Assembly (NCBI GenBank): GCA_947173485.1 | Contig: CAMWFH010000010.1 | Location: 1-64,000 of the forward strand | Origin: an uncultured Clostridia bacterium | GTDB taxonomy: Bacteria > Bacillota > Clostridia > Oscillospirales > Oscillospiraceae | DNA: 64,000 nt | Direction of reading: 5' to 3' | Shown: positions 33,500 to 41,460 of the stretch, one piece after another | Position numbering within the stretch: the stretch's first letter is position 1 | Layout: every line of letters starts with the position of its first letter | The notes under the pieces: model-generated | Seen by the model: only the letters and a program-made list of their open reading frames with translations | The model's database searches: none | What the model was told of the DNA's origin: nothing | Position numbers and translations under genes: made by a program

Positions 33500-33604
33500 G
33501 TCTTTTTCCTCCTCGATCTCTAGCACGCAAAAATAGCAAAAAAGAGCCGCAAAGGAAGCTGTTTGACTCAAAAACAGCAAACCATGTAGCCCTTAAGCGG
33601 TATC

Positions 33605-33633
33605 AGTATACCATGAGACGGACAGATCGTCAA
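33605..33633 (-). promoter_or_regulatory. Promoter of the NCS2 permease
   Basis: TTGACG (33628-33633) and TATACT (33605-33610), minus strand, are separated by 17 bases. The leader of about 100 bases has a 7-base-pair hairpin, GCTGTTT with AAACAGC (33550-33570), but no recognisable purine-riboswitch core. Confidence 0.75.
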
Positions 33634-33676
33634 TCTTTATACGGCGGCTTTTTATCCGTCCCTATCCAAAACAGCC

Positions 33677-33705
33677 TTGACAAAAGGGAAGGGGTATGCT
33701 ATCCT
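33677..33705 (+). promoter_or_regulatory. Promoter of the tetR-type gene
   Basis: TTGACA (33677-33682) and TATCCT (33700-33705) are separated by 17 bases, directly followed by the operator at 33709. Confidence 0.78.
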
Positions 33706-33708
33706 ATG

Positions 33709-33727
33709 AACAGACCAACGGTCTGTT
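33709..33727 (+). promoter_or_regulatory. Probable TetR operator 1 (autoregulatory)
   Basis: AACAGACC-AAC-GGTCTGTT is an inverted repeat with 8-base arms at the transcription start. Its core ACCAACGGTCTGT matches the second operator's ACCGACGGTCGGT at 11 of 13 positions. Confidence 0.75.
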
Positions 33728-33743
33728 TGTAGGAGGGACAGTC

Positions 33744-34391
33744 ATGGGACGCAATAAGTACCCGGAAGAGACCGTGCAGAAGATCTTGGACACGGCGGAA
33801 CGGCTGTTCATCGAAAAGGGCTACGACCGCGCCTCCCTCCAGGATATCATCCAGGAGACAGGTCTCTCCAAAGGGGCCATCTACCACCATTTCTCCTCCA
33901 AGGAGGATATCTTCTACTCCGTCTGCGACCGCATCGGACAGCGGAACGCCGCGATCCTGCGCAAGGTCCGGGACGATGAGACGCTGAACGGGCTGGAGAA
34001 GCTGCGGCGGATCTTCAAGGTCTCCCTCCAGCCGGAGCGGCAGGCGAAGATATTCTGCATGATGCCCTACCTGCTGGACAACGCCAAGTTCCTGGCAACG
34101 GAGATGCGGAGCATCTTCCAGGAGGTGGCGCCGGACTTCATCGAGCCCATCATCCGCCAGGGAATCGCCGACGGCTCCATCCACACAGACCACCCCAGGG
34201 AGCTGGCGGAGGCCATGATGCTGCTGTCGGACATCTGGATCAACCCCATCGTCCGGCCCACCACGCCGGAGGAGCTCAGCGCCCGGTGCGCCATCTATGA
34301 CCAGCTCTTCCGCAGCTTCGGCATCTCCGATCTGATCGACCAGGAGATCAAGGACACCCTGATCGGCTACGGGGAGCTGGCCCGTCACTGA
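33744..34391 (+). CDS. TetR/AcrR family transcriptional repressor
   Basis: A 215-residue TetR protein. The N-terminal helix-turn-helix is plain (ILDTAERLFIEKGYDRASLQDIIQETGLSKGAIYHHFSSKEDIFYSV), followed by an all-helical ligand domain. The start ATG 33744 (MGRNKYPEE) has AGGAGGGA upstream; the frame open from 33696 covers the promoter and operator. It lies 102 bases before an MFS transporter that carries a matching operator, so it most likely represses itself and the efflux gene until a drug binds. Confidence 0.92.
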   Translation: MGRNKYPEETVQKILDTAERLFIEKGYDRASLQDIIQETGLSKGAIYHHFSSKEDIFYSVCDRIGQRNAAILRKVRDDETLNGLEKLRRIFKVSLQPERQAKIFCMMPYLLDNAKFLATEMRSIFQEVAPDFIEPIIRQGIADGSIHTDHPRELAEAMMLLSDIWINPIVRPTTPEELSARCAIYDQLFRSFGISDLIDQEIKDTLIGYGELARH

Positions 34392-34459
34392 CCCTTAGTG
34401 GTCACAATGGGAACTGAAAAGAGACTGCCTCTACCGGCAGTTTCTTTTTGGGGATATAA

Positions 34460-34476
34460 AAACCGACGGTCGGTTT
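34460..34476 (+). promoter_or_regulatory. Probable TetR operator 2 upstream of the MFS gene
   Basis: AAACCGACGGTCGGTTT is a near-perfect dyad (8-base arms, one central base) 18 bases before the MFS start. It shares its core with operator 1 at 33709-33727. Confidence 0.8.
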
Positions 34477-34493
34477 ATAAAAGGAGAAACCCT

Positions 34494-35738
34494 ATGAAAA
34501 CGACAAGACTGACCCAGCCCGCCCTGTTCCGCCACGACTTCACACTGGTGGTGATCGGGCAAATCGTCTCCCTCTTCGGCAACGCTATCCTGCGCTTTGC
34601 CCTGCCCCTGTATCTGCTGCGGCAGACCGGCTCCGCCGCCCTGTTCGGCGCGGTAGGGGCGGCGGCGTTCATCCCGGCGGTGCTATGTTCCCCTGTGGGC
34701 GGCGTGGTAGCGGACCGGGTCAACAAGCGGGATATCATGGTGGCGCTGGACGCCTCCACCGCCGGTCTGCTCCTGCTCTTTTCCCTGCTGCTGGGGAGGG
34801 TCCCCCTGGTGCCGCTGGTCGCCGTGTGCCTGATGCTCCTGTACGGCATCGCGGGGGCCTACCAGCCAGCGGTCCAGGCCAGCATCCCCCTCCTGGCAGG
34901 GGAGGAGCAGCTGACCCGAGCCAACGCCATCATCAACATGGTCAGCACCCTGTCCGCCCTGTTAGGGCCGGTGATCGGCGGGGTGGTGTTCGGCGCCTTT
35001 GGCATCCGCCCTATCCTGTGGGTGAGCATGGGCTGTTTTGCCCTCTCTGCCTTTATGGAGCTCTTCATCCGCATCCCTCACCGGCCCCAGGCGGCAGCCG
35101 GCGGCGTCTGGGCCACGGTGGGGCGGGACCTGGGGGAGAGCTGGCGGTTCATCCGGCGGGAGAGGCCGGTGTTTTTGTCGGTGGTGCTGGTGCTGGCGCT
35201 GTTCAACCTGGTGCTATCCGCCGCGCTGATCGTGGGCATCCCGGTGGCCGTGGTGGGGGTCCTGGGCCGGAGCGATGGCCTTTTAGGCCTGACCCAGGGG
35301 GCCATGGGCCTGGGCGGGCTCTTTGGCGGCCTGCTGGCCGCCTGCCTGGGCAGCCGCCTAAAGCCGGCATGGGGCGGCCGGCTGCTGCTGTGCGCCAGCC
35401 TGACCGCTGCCGGCATGGGGGCGGCGCTGCTGCCCCAGACACCGCCTACGGTGGGCTACTGGGCGGTGACCGCCATGAGCTTTGCCGTCATGGTCCTGTC
35501 CACTTTGCTGACCGTCCTGTTCTGCGCCGTGGTCCAGGGGCAGACGCCGCCGGAGCTGCTGGGGAAGGTGATGGCGTTCATGATGGCGGTGTCCAACTGC
35601 GCCTCGCCCCTGGGGCAGGCGGTCTACGGCCTGCTGTTCGAGGCGCTGCCCGCCTGGACAGTGCTGCTGGGGGCTGCCGCCGCCGCCCTGCTGACCGCAG
35701 GCTGCTCCCGAAATGTGTTTCGCAAACTGGATGCTTGA
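34494..35738 (+). CDS. MFS transporter (drug efflux type, MdtG/MefA-like)
   Basis: A 414-residue major facilitator protein with about twelve membrane helices. It has the loop 2-3 motif GGVVADRVNKRDIMV and LLYGIAGAYQPAVQASIPLLAGEEQLTRANAI, which resembles macrolide-type and other MFS exporters of Firmicutes. The start ATG 34494 follows AAGGAGAAA; the frame is open to 34398 but the operator lies there. TetR control points to a toxic-compound substrate; which one is unknown. Confidence 0.9.
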   Translation: MKTTRLTQPALFRHDFTLVVIGQIVSLFGNAILRFALPLYLLRQTGSAALFGAVGAAAFIPAVLCSPVGGVVADRVNKRDIMVALDASTAGLLLLFSLLLGRVPLVPLVAVCLMLLYGIAGAYQPAVQASIPLLAGEEQLTRANAIINMVSTLSALLGPVIGGVVFGAFGIRPILWVSMGCFALSAFMELFIRIPHRPQAAAGGVWATVGRDLGESWRFIRRERPVFLSVVLVLALFNLVLSAALIVGIPVAVVGVLGRSDGLLGLTQGAMGLGGLFGGLLAACLGSRLKPAWGGRLLLCASLTAAGMGAALLPQTPPTVGYWAVTAMSFAVMVLSTLLTVLFCAVVQGQTPPELLGKVMAFMMAVSNCASPLGQAVYGLLFEALPAWTVLLGAAAAALLTAGCSRNVFRKLDA

Positions 35739-35764
35739 CAGCCGGGGGCGGGCTATGCTATACT
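35735..35764 (+). promoter_or_regulatory. Promoter of the ABC-F attenuator unit
   Basis: TTGACA (35735-35740) overlaps the MFS stop codon; TATACT (35759-35764) follows after 18 bases. The leader to the ABC-F start is about 215 bases. Confidence 0.78.
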
Positions 35765-35795
35765 GTGGGCATATCAAAGGGAAAAGGGTGAAAAG

Positions 35796-35807
35796 ATGCG
35801 CAAGTAA
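35796..35807 (+). CDS. Three-codon leader ORF (Met-Arg-Lys) of the ABC-F attenuator
   Basis: ATG CGC AAG TAA with a good ribosome-binding site (AAAAGGGTG) seven bases upstream. Short leader ORFs of this kind let ribosomes stalled by an antibiotic change the folding of the leader RNA. Arg-Lys after Met recalls the basic-residue motifs at which macrolide-bound ribosomes stall, but that parallel is inference. It lies between the promoter and the terminator at 35930-35961. Confidence 0.55.
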   Translation: MRK

Positions 35808-35929
35808 GTCGAACTTCAAGCTATCAACAGCGGGTCCATCCTGGATGGGCCTGGGCTTTTGTGGCGTGAAGGGCGGCTTGCTGACCGGGCAGGGGCGCAG
35901 TGTGCCCTTTCCCGCCTTTTCGTCATGCG

Positions 35930-35961
35930 GTCCGCTTTCTGCCATGAAAGCGGACTTTTTT
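35930..35961 (+). terminator. Attenuator terminator in the ABC-F leader
   Basis: A perfect 10-base-pair stem (GTCCGCTTTC, 35930-35939, with 35946-35955) is followed by six T, ending 23 bases before the ABC-F ATG. Upstream leader segments GGCGG (about 35871) and CCGCC (35912-35916) could form competing pairs. Confidence 0.88.
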
Positions 35962-35984
35962 CATGCGAAAGGGGAGGATGCTCT

Positions 35985-37511
35985 ATGCTACAAGTGAAAG
36001 ACCTCACCATCACTCATAAAAAGGACCTGACCACCCTGGTGGAGGGACTGTCCTTCACCCTGGCCCCCGGTGACCGGGCCGCCATCGTAGGGGAGGAGGG
36101 CAACGGCAAATCCACCATCCTCAAGCTGCTCTGGGACCCGGCGCTGGTGTCGCCCTACGCGGAGTGGACAGGGGACATCCTCGACCGGCGGCTGCGGAAG
36201 GGCTATCTGGCCCAGGAGCTGGGGACCGGAGAGCTGGCCCTGCCGGTATGGGACTTCTGCCAGGGCGCTCCGGCGTTCCTAGACGCGGACCCCAAAGCGC
36301 TGGATGCCGCCGCCCGGCAGGTGGGGCTGGACAGCGCCCTCTTCTGGGAGGACCGGCCTATGGATACCCTGTCCGGCGGGGAGCGGGTCAAGCTGCGGCT
36401 GGCGCTGCTGCTGCTGGCATCGCCGGATATCCTGCTGCTGGACGAGCCCTCCAACGACTTAGACCTTGACACCCTGGCCTGGCTGGAGACGTTCCTACTG
36501 TCGCTCAAAACGCCGGTGCTGTACGTCTCCCATGACGAGCCCCTGCTGGACCGGACCGCCAACCTCATCATCCACTTAGAGCGCCTCAGCCGCCGGAGCG
36601 TGCCCCGCTGCACAGTGGCCCGGATAGGTTATCGGGCCTACTTCCAGGAGCGGCAGGCGGGCATGGCCCGCCAGGCCCAGCAGGCCCGGAAGGAGCGGGC
36701 GGAGCATGACGCGAAGATGGAGCGGTTCCGGCAGATCCGCAGCAAGGTGGAACACCAGCAAGCCTCGATCTCCCGGCAGGACCCCCACGGGGGACGGCTG
36801 CTGAAGAAGAAGATGCACGCCGTCCAGTCCATGGGCCGGCGATTCGAGCGGGAACGGGAGCAGATGACCGCCCTGCCCCAGTGGGAGGAGGCCATCCTCA
36901 CCGCCTTCGACCCGGACCGCGCCACCCTGCCCGCCGGAAAGGCCGTGCTGCGGCTGGCGCTGCCAGAGCTACGGGCAGGGGAGAGGGTGCTGTCCAGGGA
37001 TGTGGGGCTGGACGTGACCGGGCCGGAGAAGATCGGCATCGTGGGGGAGAACGGCGCGGGGAAGTCCACTCTGCTGCGGCAGATCGCGGCGCTCCTGCTG
37101 CCCAGGACGGACCTGCGGGCCGCCTATATGCCCCAGGACTACGGCGATACCCTGCTGGGGGACCAGACCCCGGTGGAGCTGCTGGCCCCCTCGGGCCATA
37201 GGGACGATATCACAAGGGCCCGGACCCTGCTGGGGGCCATGAAGTACAAGACGGAGGAGATGGACCACCCGGCGGCGGGGCTGTCCGGGGGACAGCGGGC
37301 CAAGCTGCTGTTTTTGCGGATGGTGCTGAACGGCAGCAACGTCCTGGTGCTGGACGAGCCCACCCGGAACTTTTCCCCTATGTCCGCACCGGTGATCCGG
37401 CAGGTGCTGGCGGACTTTCCGGGGGCCATCATCAGCGTGTCCCACGACCGGCTGTATCTGGAGCAGGTCTGTACCCGGATACTGACGCTGACAGGGAAGG
37501 GGTTGGCATAA
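35985..37511 (+). CDS. ABC-F family ribosomal protection protein (Lsa/Vga/VmlR-like)
   Basis: A 508-residue soluble protein with two ATP-binding cassettes and no membrane domain. The first has Walker A GEEGNGKST, signature LSGGERVKL and Walker B DILLLDEPSNDLD. The second has GENGAGKST, LSGGQRAKL and NVLVLDEPTRNFS. The long charged interdomain linker (about 220-300) is the part that reaches into the ribosome to dislodge antibiotics. The degenerate PTRNFSP after the second Walker B is typical of Lsa/Vga-type resistance proteins. The attenuator leader supports an inducible resistance role. Start ATG 35985 has GGGGAGG upstream. Confidence 0.9.
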   Translation: MLQVKDLTITHKKDLTTLVEGLSFTLAPGDRAAIVGEEGNGKSTILKLLWDPALVSPYAEWTGDILDRRLRKGYLAQELGTGELALPVWDFCQGAPAFLDADPKALDAAARQVGLDSALFWEDRPMDTLSGGERVKLRLALLLLASPDILLLDEPSNDLDLDTLAWLETFLLSLKTPVLYVSHDEPLLDRTANLIIHLERLSRRSVPRCTVARIGYRAYFQERQAGMARQAQQARKERAEHDAKMERFRQIRSKVEHQQASISRQDPHGGRLLKKKMHAVQSMGRRFEREREQMTALPQWEEAILTAFDPDRATLPAGKAVLRLALPELRAGERVLSRDVGLDVTGPEKIGIVGENGAGKSTLLRQIAALLLPRTDLRAAYMPQDYGDTLLGDQTPVELLAPSGHRDDITRARTLLGAMKYKTEEMDHPAAGLSGGQRAKLLFLRMVLNGSNVLVLDEPTRNFSPMSAPVIRQVLADFPGAIISVSHDRLYLEQVCTRILTLTGKGLA

Positions 37512-37519
37512 AGCAGGCA

Positions 37520-37541
37520 AGGGACGGCGAACGCCGTCCCT
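37520..37541. terminator. Hairpin between the ABC-F gene and the convergent membrane-protein gene
   Basis: AGGGACGGC (37520-37528) pairs with GCCGTCCCT (37533-37541) between convergent stops. U-runs are weak. Confidence 0.55.
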
Positions 37542-37544
37542 CTG

Positions 37545-38072
37545 CTATGATATGGGATATCCTTTTGCCCTGCCGGGCAGCTCCACCTGGCGGACCAGGA
37601 ACCGGGCCCCGGCAGGGGAGACCTCCAGCACTCCCTGGAAACCGACCTGCCGCCGGCCCAGGCTGTCAAACAAGGTCAGCTGTAGCTCGATGCCGCTAGC
37701 GGCCTCCTCGATGGCAGACTGGGGCGCTATGCCGGCCAGGACCAGGACCCGCAGGCCCTCATGGCTCTGGACCCTCCCATGAAAGCAAATACTGGGCCCA
37801 CCGTCCTCCGCATCCTCGCCAAAGTGGGCGACATAGGCCGTTGTCCCGGCCCGTATGGACCGCTCCAGCCGTCTCTCCGCAACAAAGCCGGGCGCGAGCC
37901 AAAGGAGCAGCCGCCGCAGGACTGCCGCCAGCACCCCGCCGCAGAGCAGGAGGGCCATCCCCGCCGCTGTGGCATAGATATCACGATAGGCCAGCCGCGC
38001 CAGCAGGAGGGCGGCTAGGAGGATCGCTATGGTCCCAGCCGCCGTGATCAGGACTGCCTTTCTTTTGTTCAT
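37545..38072 (-). CDS. Membrane protein of unknown function downstream of a tyrosine recombinase
   Basis: A 175-residue protein with two N-terminal transmembrane helices (about 7-28 and 33-60) and a soluble beta-rich C-terminal domain (about 70-175). It is the last gene in a chain coupled by ATGA overlaps: recombinase, 38-residue lipoprotein, then this one. No family is recognised. Confidence 0.7.
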   Translation of the reverse strand: MNKRKAVLITAAGTIAILLAALLLARLAYRDIYATAAGMALLLCGGVLAAVLRRLLLWLAPGFVAERRLERSIRAGTTAYVAHFGEDAEDGGPSICFHGRVQSHEGLRVLVLAGIAPQSAIEEAASGIELQLTLFDSLGRRQVGFQGVLEVSPAGARFLVRQVELPGRAKGYPIS

Positions 38073-38185
38073 CTGTCGATCGTCTCTACCCGTCTATACC
38101 AGGAAACATCGCCTGTTCCGCAGGCGGCCAGCGCCAGGAGCGCCGCCAGCAGGAGAGGGGAGAGGCATCTCACCAGCCACCTCAT
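38069..38185 (-). CDS. 38-residue predicted lipoprotein between recombinase and membrane protein
   Basis: A short gene reading MRWLVRCLSPLLL followed by a lipobox ending LALAAC (Cys22) and a 16-residue tail (GTGDVSWYRRVETIDR). Its ATG overlaps the recombinase stop (ATGA at 38182-38185) and its stop overlaps the next ATG (ATGA at 38069-38072). Exact four-base overlaps on both sides, plus a sensible lipoprotein signal, make it a real gene and not noise. Function is unknown; the mature peptide would be only 17 residues. Confidence 0.65.
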   Translation of the reverse strand: MRWLVRCLSPLLLAALLALAACGTGDVSWYRRVETIDR

Positions 38186-39186
38186 CCCTTCTTAGGCCGC
38201 ACCTTTGCCAGGGGATTGGCCTTGGCGGCCACCCGGAGGGCTTCGTTGTCGATATGGGTATAGATCTCTGTCGTATTCAAGTGGTCGTGGCCCAGCACCT
38301 CCTGGACCGCCTTCACATCCACGCCGTTTTGGAGCATCAGGGTAGCGGCGGTGTGTCGCAGCTTGTGGGAGGAGTATTGGGTGCTGTCCAGTCCGGCGGT
38401 GAGCAGGCGCTTTTTCACCAGGGCATGGACGCTGGAGCGGCTGATGCGCTGATCGCGGCTGGAGAGGAAAAGGGCGTTGGCGTCCCGGCCGGTGATGGGC
38501 CGGCGGACCGCCAGATACTTCTCCAACGCCGCCTTGCAGGCATCGTTCAGATAGACGATCCGCACCTTGTTGCCCTTGCCCAGGACCCGGAGGGCATCGC
38601 CCTGGATGTCGCTGAGGTCCAGCCCGATCAGCTCCGAGATCCGCAGACCGCAGTTGAGGAACAGCGTCAGGATGCAGTAGTCACGCTCCTGGTGGGCGCC
38701 GTCCACCGACTCCAGCAGCTCCACCGACTCCTCCAGCGTCAGATACTTCGGCAGGGTCTTTTTCAGCTTGGGGGAGTCCAGGTCCTTGATGGGGTCGTTC
38801 TCCAATAGATGTACTTTCTGGGTCAGATAGCTGAAAAAGGACCGCAGCGTGGCCACCTTCCGCGCCCTGGAGGCGGCGCTCAGCCCATAGGCGGTGTTGG
38901 GGCTGTTGTGCTGGCGGGGGCGGTCACGGCTCAAAAAAGCGAGGTAGTCGTAGATATCAGTCAATGTGATATTTTTAACAAATTCGATATCCACATCTAA
39001 GATGGAGATCTCCTCCAGCTCCTTATCCCGGAGGCTCGGGTCCTTGTGGCGCTTCATAAAACGGAAGAAGGCCCGCAGGTCCAGGTAATACTCGTCCACG
39101 GTCTTTTTGGAGTGGGCGCGGATGTTCTCGTGGTACGCCAGGAAATCCCGCAGAAGCTGGGGCGCGTCAAGGCGGTAATCGGTCAT
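38182..39186 (-). CDS. Tyrosine site-specific recombinase (XerC/XerD family)
   Basis: A 334-residue recombinase. The N-terminal SAM-like DNA-binding domain spans 1-140. The catalytic domain carries Arg in NCGLRISEL, Lys in GKGNKVR, HKLRHTAA (His-x-x-Arg), LGHDHLNTT (His) and the nucleophile Tyr in EIYTHI. A canonical xerD is at 51850-52725, so this is the second Xer protein, either the XerC partner or an accessory integrase. The N-terminal part is about 40 residues longer than XerD. No att-like repeat is seen next to it. Confidence 0.88.
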   Translation of the reverse strand: MTDYRLDAPQLLRDFLAYHENIRAHSKKTVDEYYLDLRAFFRFMKRHKDPSLRDKELEEISILDVDIEFVKNITLTDIYDYLAFLSRDRPRQHNSPNTAYGLSAASRARKVATLRSFFSYLTQKVHLLENDPIKDLDSPKLKKTLPKYLTLEESVELLESVDGAHQERDYCILTLFLNCGLRISELIGLDLSDIQGDALRVLGKGNKVRIVYLNDACKAALEKYLAVRRPITGRDANALFLSSRDQRISRSSVHALVKKRLLTAGLDSTQYSSHKLRHTAATLMLQNGVDVKAVQEVLGHDHLNTTEIYTHIDNEALRVAAKANPLAKVRPKKG

Positions 39187-39199
39187 ATGGTCCTCCGTT

Positions 39200-39757
39200 C
39201 TATCCTATCTGTCGTACAAGGCCGGAAAGCAGGCAGTCCGCCATCGCCGGCAGGACCGGCGGCGTGACGCCCAGAGCGGAGAGGTGCTGGAGCAGGAGGG
39301 GCCGGATCTCTGCGGCCTCCTCGGGCGTCAGGACCGCCATGGGCAGCAGCAGCTGGAAGAGGACCGGCCCGTCAGGCAGTGCCAGCAAGCGCCGTATTCG
39401 CTCACAGGAGAGCACCCAGAGCTTCCAGTGGGGCCCGGTGCAGCCGATCTCCTCGCCGTTGATATAGAAGATGGTATCGCCGGGGTGGAACTCGATCTCC
39501 AGCACGTCGTCGCCCTCCAGAGAAGCCACCAGCGTGGTAGGGTCGTTCAGATAGCCGTCGGAATCCTCAAAGACACCGTCATAGGACTTGGTAAAAGTAT
39601 CGCTCCATTGGGTGTCCACCGGCAGGACTTGCTGGACAAGGTCGTACATGGTCTCATCTGTGCGCTCCAACAGCCCGCACGGGTAGCTGGTGGAGAGAAA
39701 GTACGCCCAGAAGCGGGTATTGCCAAAAGTAAGGTCGCTTAAAAGAATAAGATCCAT
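39200..39757 (-). CDS. Hypothetical protein, possible immunity-type
   Basis: A 185-residue acidic cytoplasmic protein without a recognised family. It has a Trp/Tyr-rich N-terminal half (FWAYFLSTSYPCGLLERTDETMYDLV), a central beta segment (LEIEFHPGDTIFYINGEEIGCTGPHWKLWVLSCERI) and a helical C-terminus. Size, charge and isolation resemble contact-toxin immunity proteins, but no toxin gene is nearby. It lies just upstream of the recombinase on the same strand, 13 bases away. Confidence 0.55.
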   Translation of the reverse strand: MDLILLSDLTFGNTRFWAYFLSTSYPCGLLERTDETMYDLVQQVLPVDTQWSDTFTKSYDGVFEDSDGYLNDPTTLVASLEGDDVLEIEFHPGDTIFYINGEEIGCTGPHWKLWVLSCERIRRLLALPDGPVLFQLLLPMAVLTPEEAAEIRPLLLQHLSALGVTPPVLPAMADCLLSGLVRQIG

Positions 39758-39846
39758 CGCTCACACATCTCCTTCATAGCGGTACTGTCCTCACCAAAAG
39801 GCTGTCTAGGCCTTGTGAGGGGGCTTCAGCCGTCTAGCCTCCCCCG

Positions 39847-39876
39847 AATTGAACAAAATTTTTATTTTGTTCAATT
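39847..39876. repeat. AT-rich palindrome within a hairpin-dense intergenic segment
   Basis: AATTGAACAAAAT (39847-39859) and its exact complement (39864-39876) surround TTTT. It is flanked by two further hairpins, GGGGGCTT with AGCCTCCCCC (39819-39845) and GCCCCCT with AGGGGGGC (39882-39902). The three together look like a small intergenic repeat or a double terminator for the genes on either side. Confidence 0.6.
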
Positions 39877-39920
39877 ATGTATGCCCCCTCTCCCAGGGGG
39901 GCCGTCATGCCTCTTCTGGG

Positions 39921-40301
39921 TCAATCGCTCTGGGTGATCGTCTGGGTCGTCCCGTCCTCCGGGTCCCAGAACACATAGAACATCAGCGCGTAGGCGAAGC
40001 CGTCCCGGCGAACGGTATTGTCCAGCTGTCCCACGAAATACATGGGCCTGCCGCTGTGGAACGGCCACTCCGGCTTCTGGATCCAGGCCGGCGGCACTTC
40101 AAAGTAGCGGAAGTCCTGCCGGACCTGGGTCCACAGATACGCGGTGGTCTCCGCCGGGTCGCCCCGATAGCCCTCCAGCAGACCGCAGAAATAGGCCTTG
40201 CTCTCCGGGCTGGACAACGGGTCAAAGTGGAACTCGCCTCCCAGCGCCAACAGGATATCCTGGACCTCCTGGGGGATGCTCTTCTCAAATCCGTCTTTCA
40301 T
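39921..40301 (-). CDS. Hypothetical protein downstream of tgt
   Basis: A 126-residue acidic protein, rich in Phe, Tyr and Trp, with an alpha then beta pattern (MKDGFEKSIPQEVQDILLALGGEFHFDPLSSPESKAYF...WPFHSGRPMYFVGQLDNTVRRDGFAYALMFYVFWDPEDG). No family is recognised. It starts two bases after the tgt stop, so it is probably translated from the tgt transcript. Like 39200-39757 it has the look of a small immunity or accessory protein. Confidence 0.6.
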   Translation of the reverse strand: MKDGFEKSIPQEVQDILLALGGEFHFDPLSSPESKAYFCGLLEGYRGDPAETTAYLWTQVRQDFRYFEVPPAWIQKPEWPFHSGRPMYFVGQLDNTVRRDGFAYALMFYVFWDPEDGTTQTITQSD

Positions 40302-40303
40302 CG

Positions 40304-41437
40304 TCAGATCCTTTCCATCAGCCGGCCAGTATGCTCCCGGCGGAGATCGTCGAATACGCCCTGGTCCAGCGCCTCCCGGATGCGCTCCATCAGGCGGTTA
40401 TAAAAGTACAAATTGTGCATCACCGCCAGCCGCAGGCCCAGGATCTCCCCCGCGGTGATCAGATGGCGGATATAAGCCCTGGAAAAGTGCCGGCAGACCG
40501 GACAGTCGCAGTCCGGGTCGATGGGCCGGCTGTCCAGCTTATACTTCTCGTTCTTGATGTTCATAGTGCCGCTCCATGTGAAGAGCTTGGCATGGCGGGC
40601 ATTGCGGGCGGGCATGACGCAGTCGAAAAAATCGATGCCCCGGGCCACGCCCTCCAGGATGTTGGCCGGGGTCCCCACTCCCATCAGATACCGGGGCTTA
40701 TCCGCCGGCATATAGGGCTCCACCGCCTCGATGATGGCGTACATCACCGCAGCCTCCTCTCCCACCGCCAGCCCGCCGATGGCGTAGCCGTCACAGGGGA
40801 TCTTGGCGGTCTCCTGCATGTTCCAGATCCGCAGGTCCTCATAGGTCCCCCCCTGGTTGATACCGAAGAGCATCTGCCCCGGATTGACGCAGTCCGGCTG
40901 GGCCATCAGGCGGTCATGCTCCGCCCGGCAGCGCTCCAGCCAGCGGACCGTCCGCTCACAGCTGGCCTTCACATACTCGTAGGGCGACGGGTTCTCTACG
41001 CACTCGTCAAAGGCCATGGCGATATCGCTGCCTAGGTTGGCCTGGATGCGCATACTCTCCTCCGGCCCCATAAAGATGCGGCGGCCGTCCAGATGGGAGG
41101 CGAAGGTGACCCCCTCCTCCGAGATCTTCCGCAGCCCTGACAGAGAGAACACCTGGAACCCGCCGGAGTCGGTCAGGATCGGTCCGTCCCAATCCATCAT
41201 CCGGTGAAGGCCCCCCAGCTGCCTGACCACCTGGTCCCCAGGGCGCAGATGGAGATGGTAGGTATTGCTCAGCTCGATCTGGCAGCGGATCTCCTTCAGG
41301 TCGTGGGCACTGAGACCGCCCTTGATCGCCGCCTGGGTGCCTACGTTCATAAAGACCGGGGTCTCCACCACGCCGCCATGGGCGCAGGAGAACCGGCCCC
41401 GCCGGGCACGTCCTTCTTTTTTGATGACTTCAAACAT
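40304..41437 (-). CDS. tgt: tRNA-guanine transglycosylase
   Basis: A 377-residue enzyme that swaps guanine 34 for preQ1 in tRNAs with GUN anticodons on the way to queuosine. Catalytic and binding motifs are ILTDSGGFQVFSL, FGINQGGTYEDLR, GGLAVGE and the zinc site CDCPVCRHFSRAYIRHL. queA, the next pathway enzyme, is about 7 kb away at 48233, and no queD, queC, queE or queF is in the window, so preQ1 may be salvaged. Confidence 0.97.
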   Translation of the reverse strand: MFEVIKKEGRARRGRFSCAHGGVVETPVFMNVGTQAAIKGGLSAHDLKEIRCQIELSNTYHLHLRPGDQVVRQLGGLHRMMDWDGPILTDSGGFQVFSLSGLRKISEEGVTFASHLDGRRIFMGPEESMRIQANLGSDIAMAFDECVENPSPYEYVKASCERTVRWLERCRAEHDRLMAQPDCVNPGQMLFGINQGGTYEDLRIWNMQETAKIPCDGYAIGGLAVGEEAAVMYAIIEAVEPYMPADKPRYLMGVGTPANILEGVARGIDFFDCVMPARNARHAKLFTWSGTMNIKNEKYKLDSRPIDPDCDCPVCRHFSRAYIRHLITAGEILGLRLAVMHNLYFYNRLMERIREALDQGVFDDLRREHTGRLMERI

Positions 41438-41460
41438 AGCTGCTCCTTATTAGGATAGGG

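Noticed and set aside
33500..33720. Purine riboswitch ahead of the NCS2 permease
   Set aside because: Suspected from gene function, but the conserved three-way-junction core bases are absent; only a small hairpin and a promoter are seen.
38182..39186. Integrase of a mobile element
   Set aside because: The tyrosine recombinase has no att-like direct repeats, tRNA target or phage or conjugation genes beside it; it is more likely the second chromosomal Xer protein.
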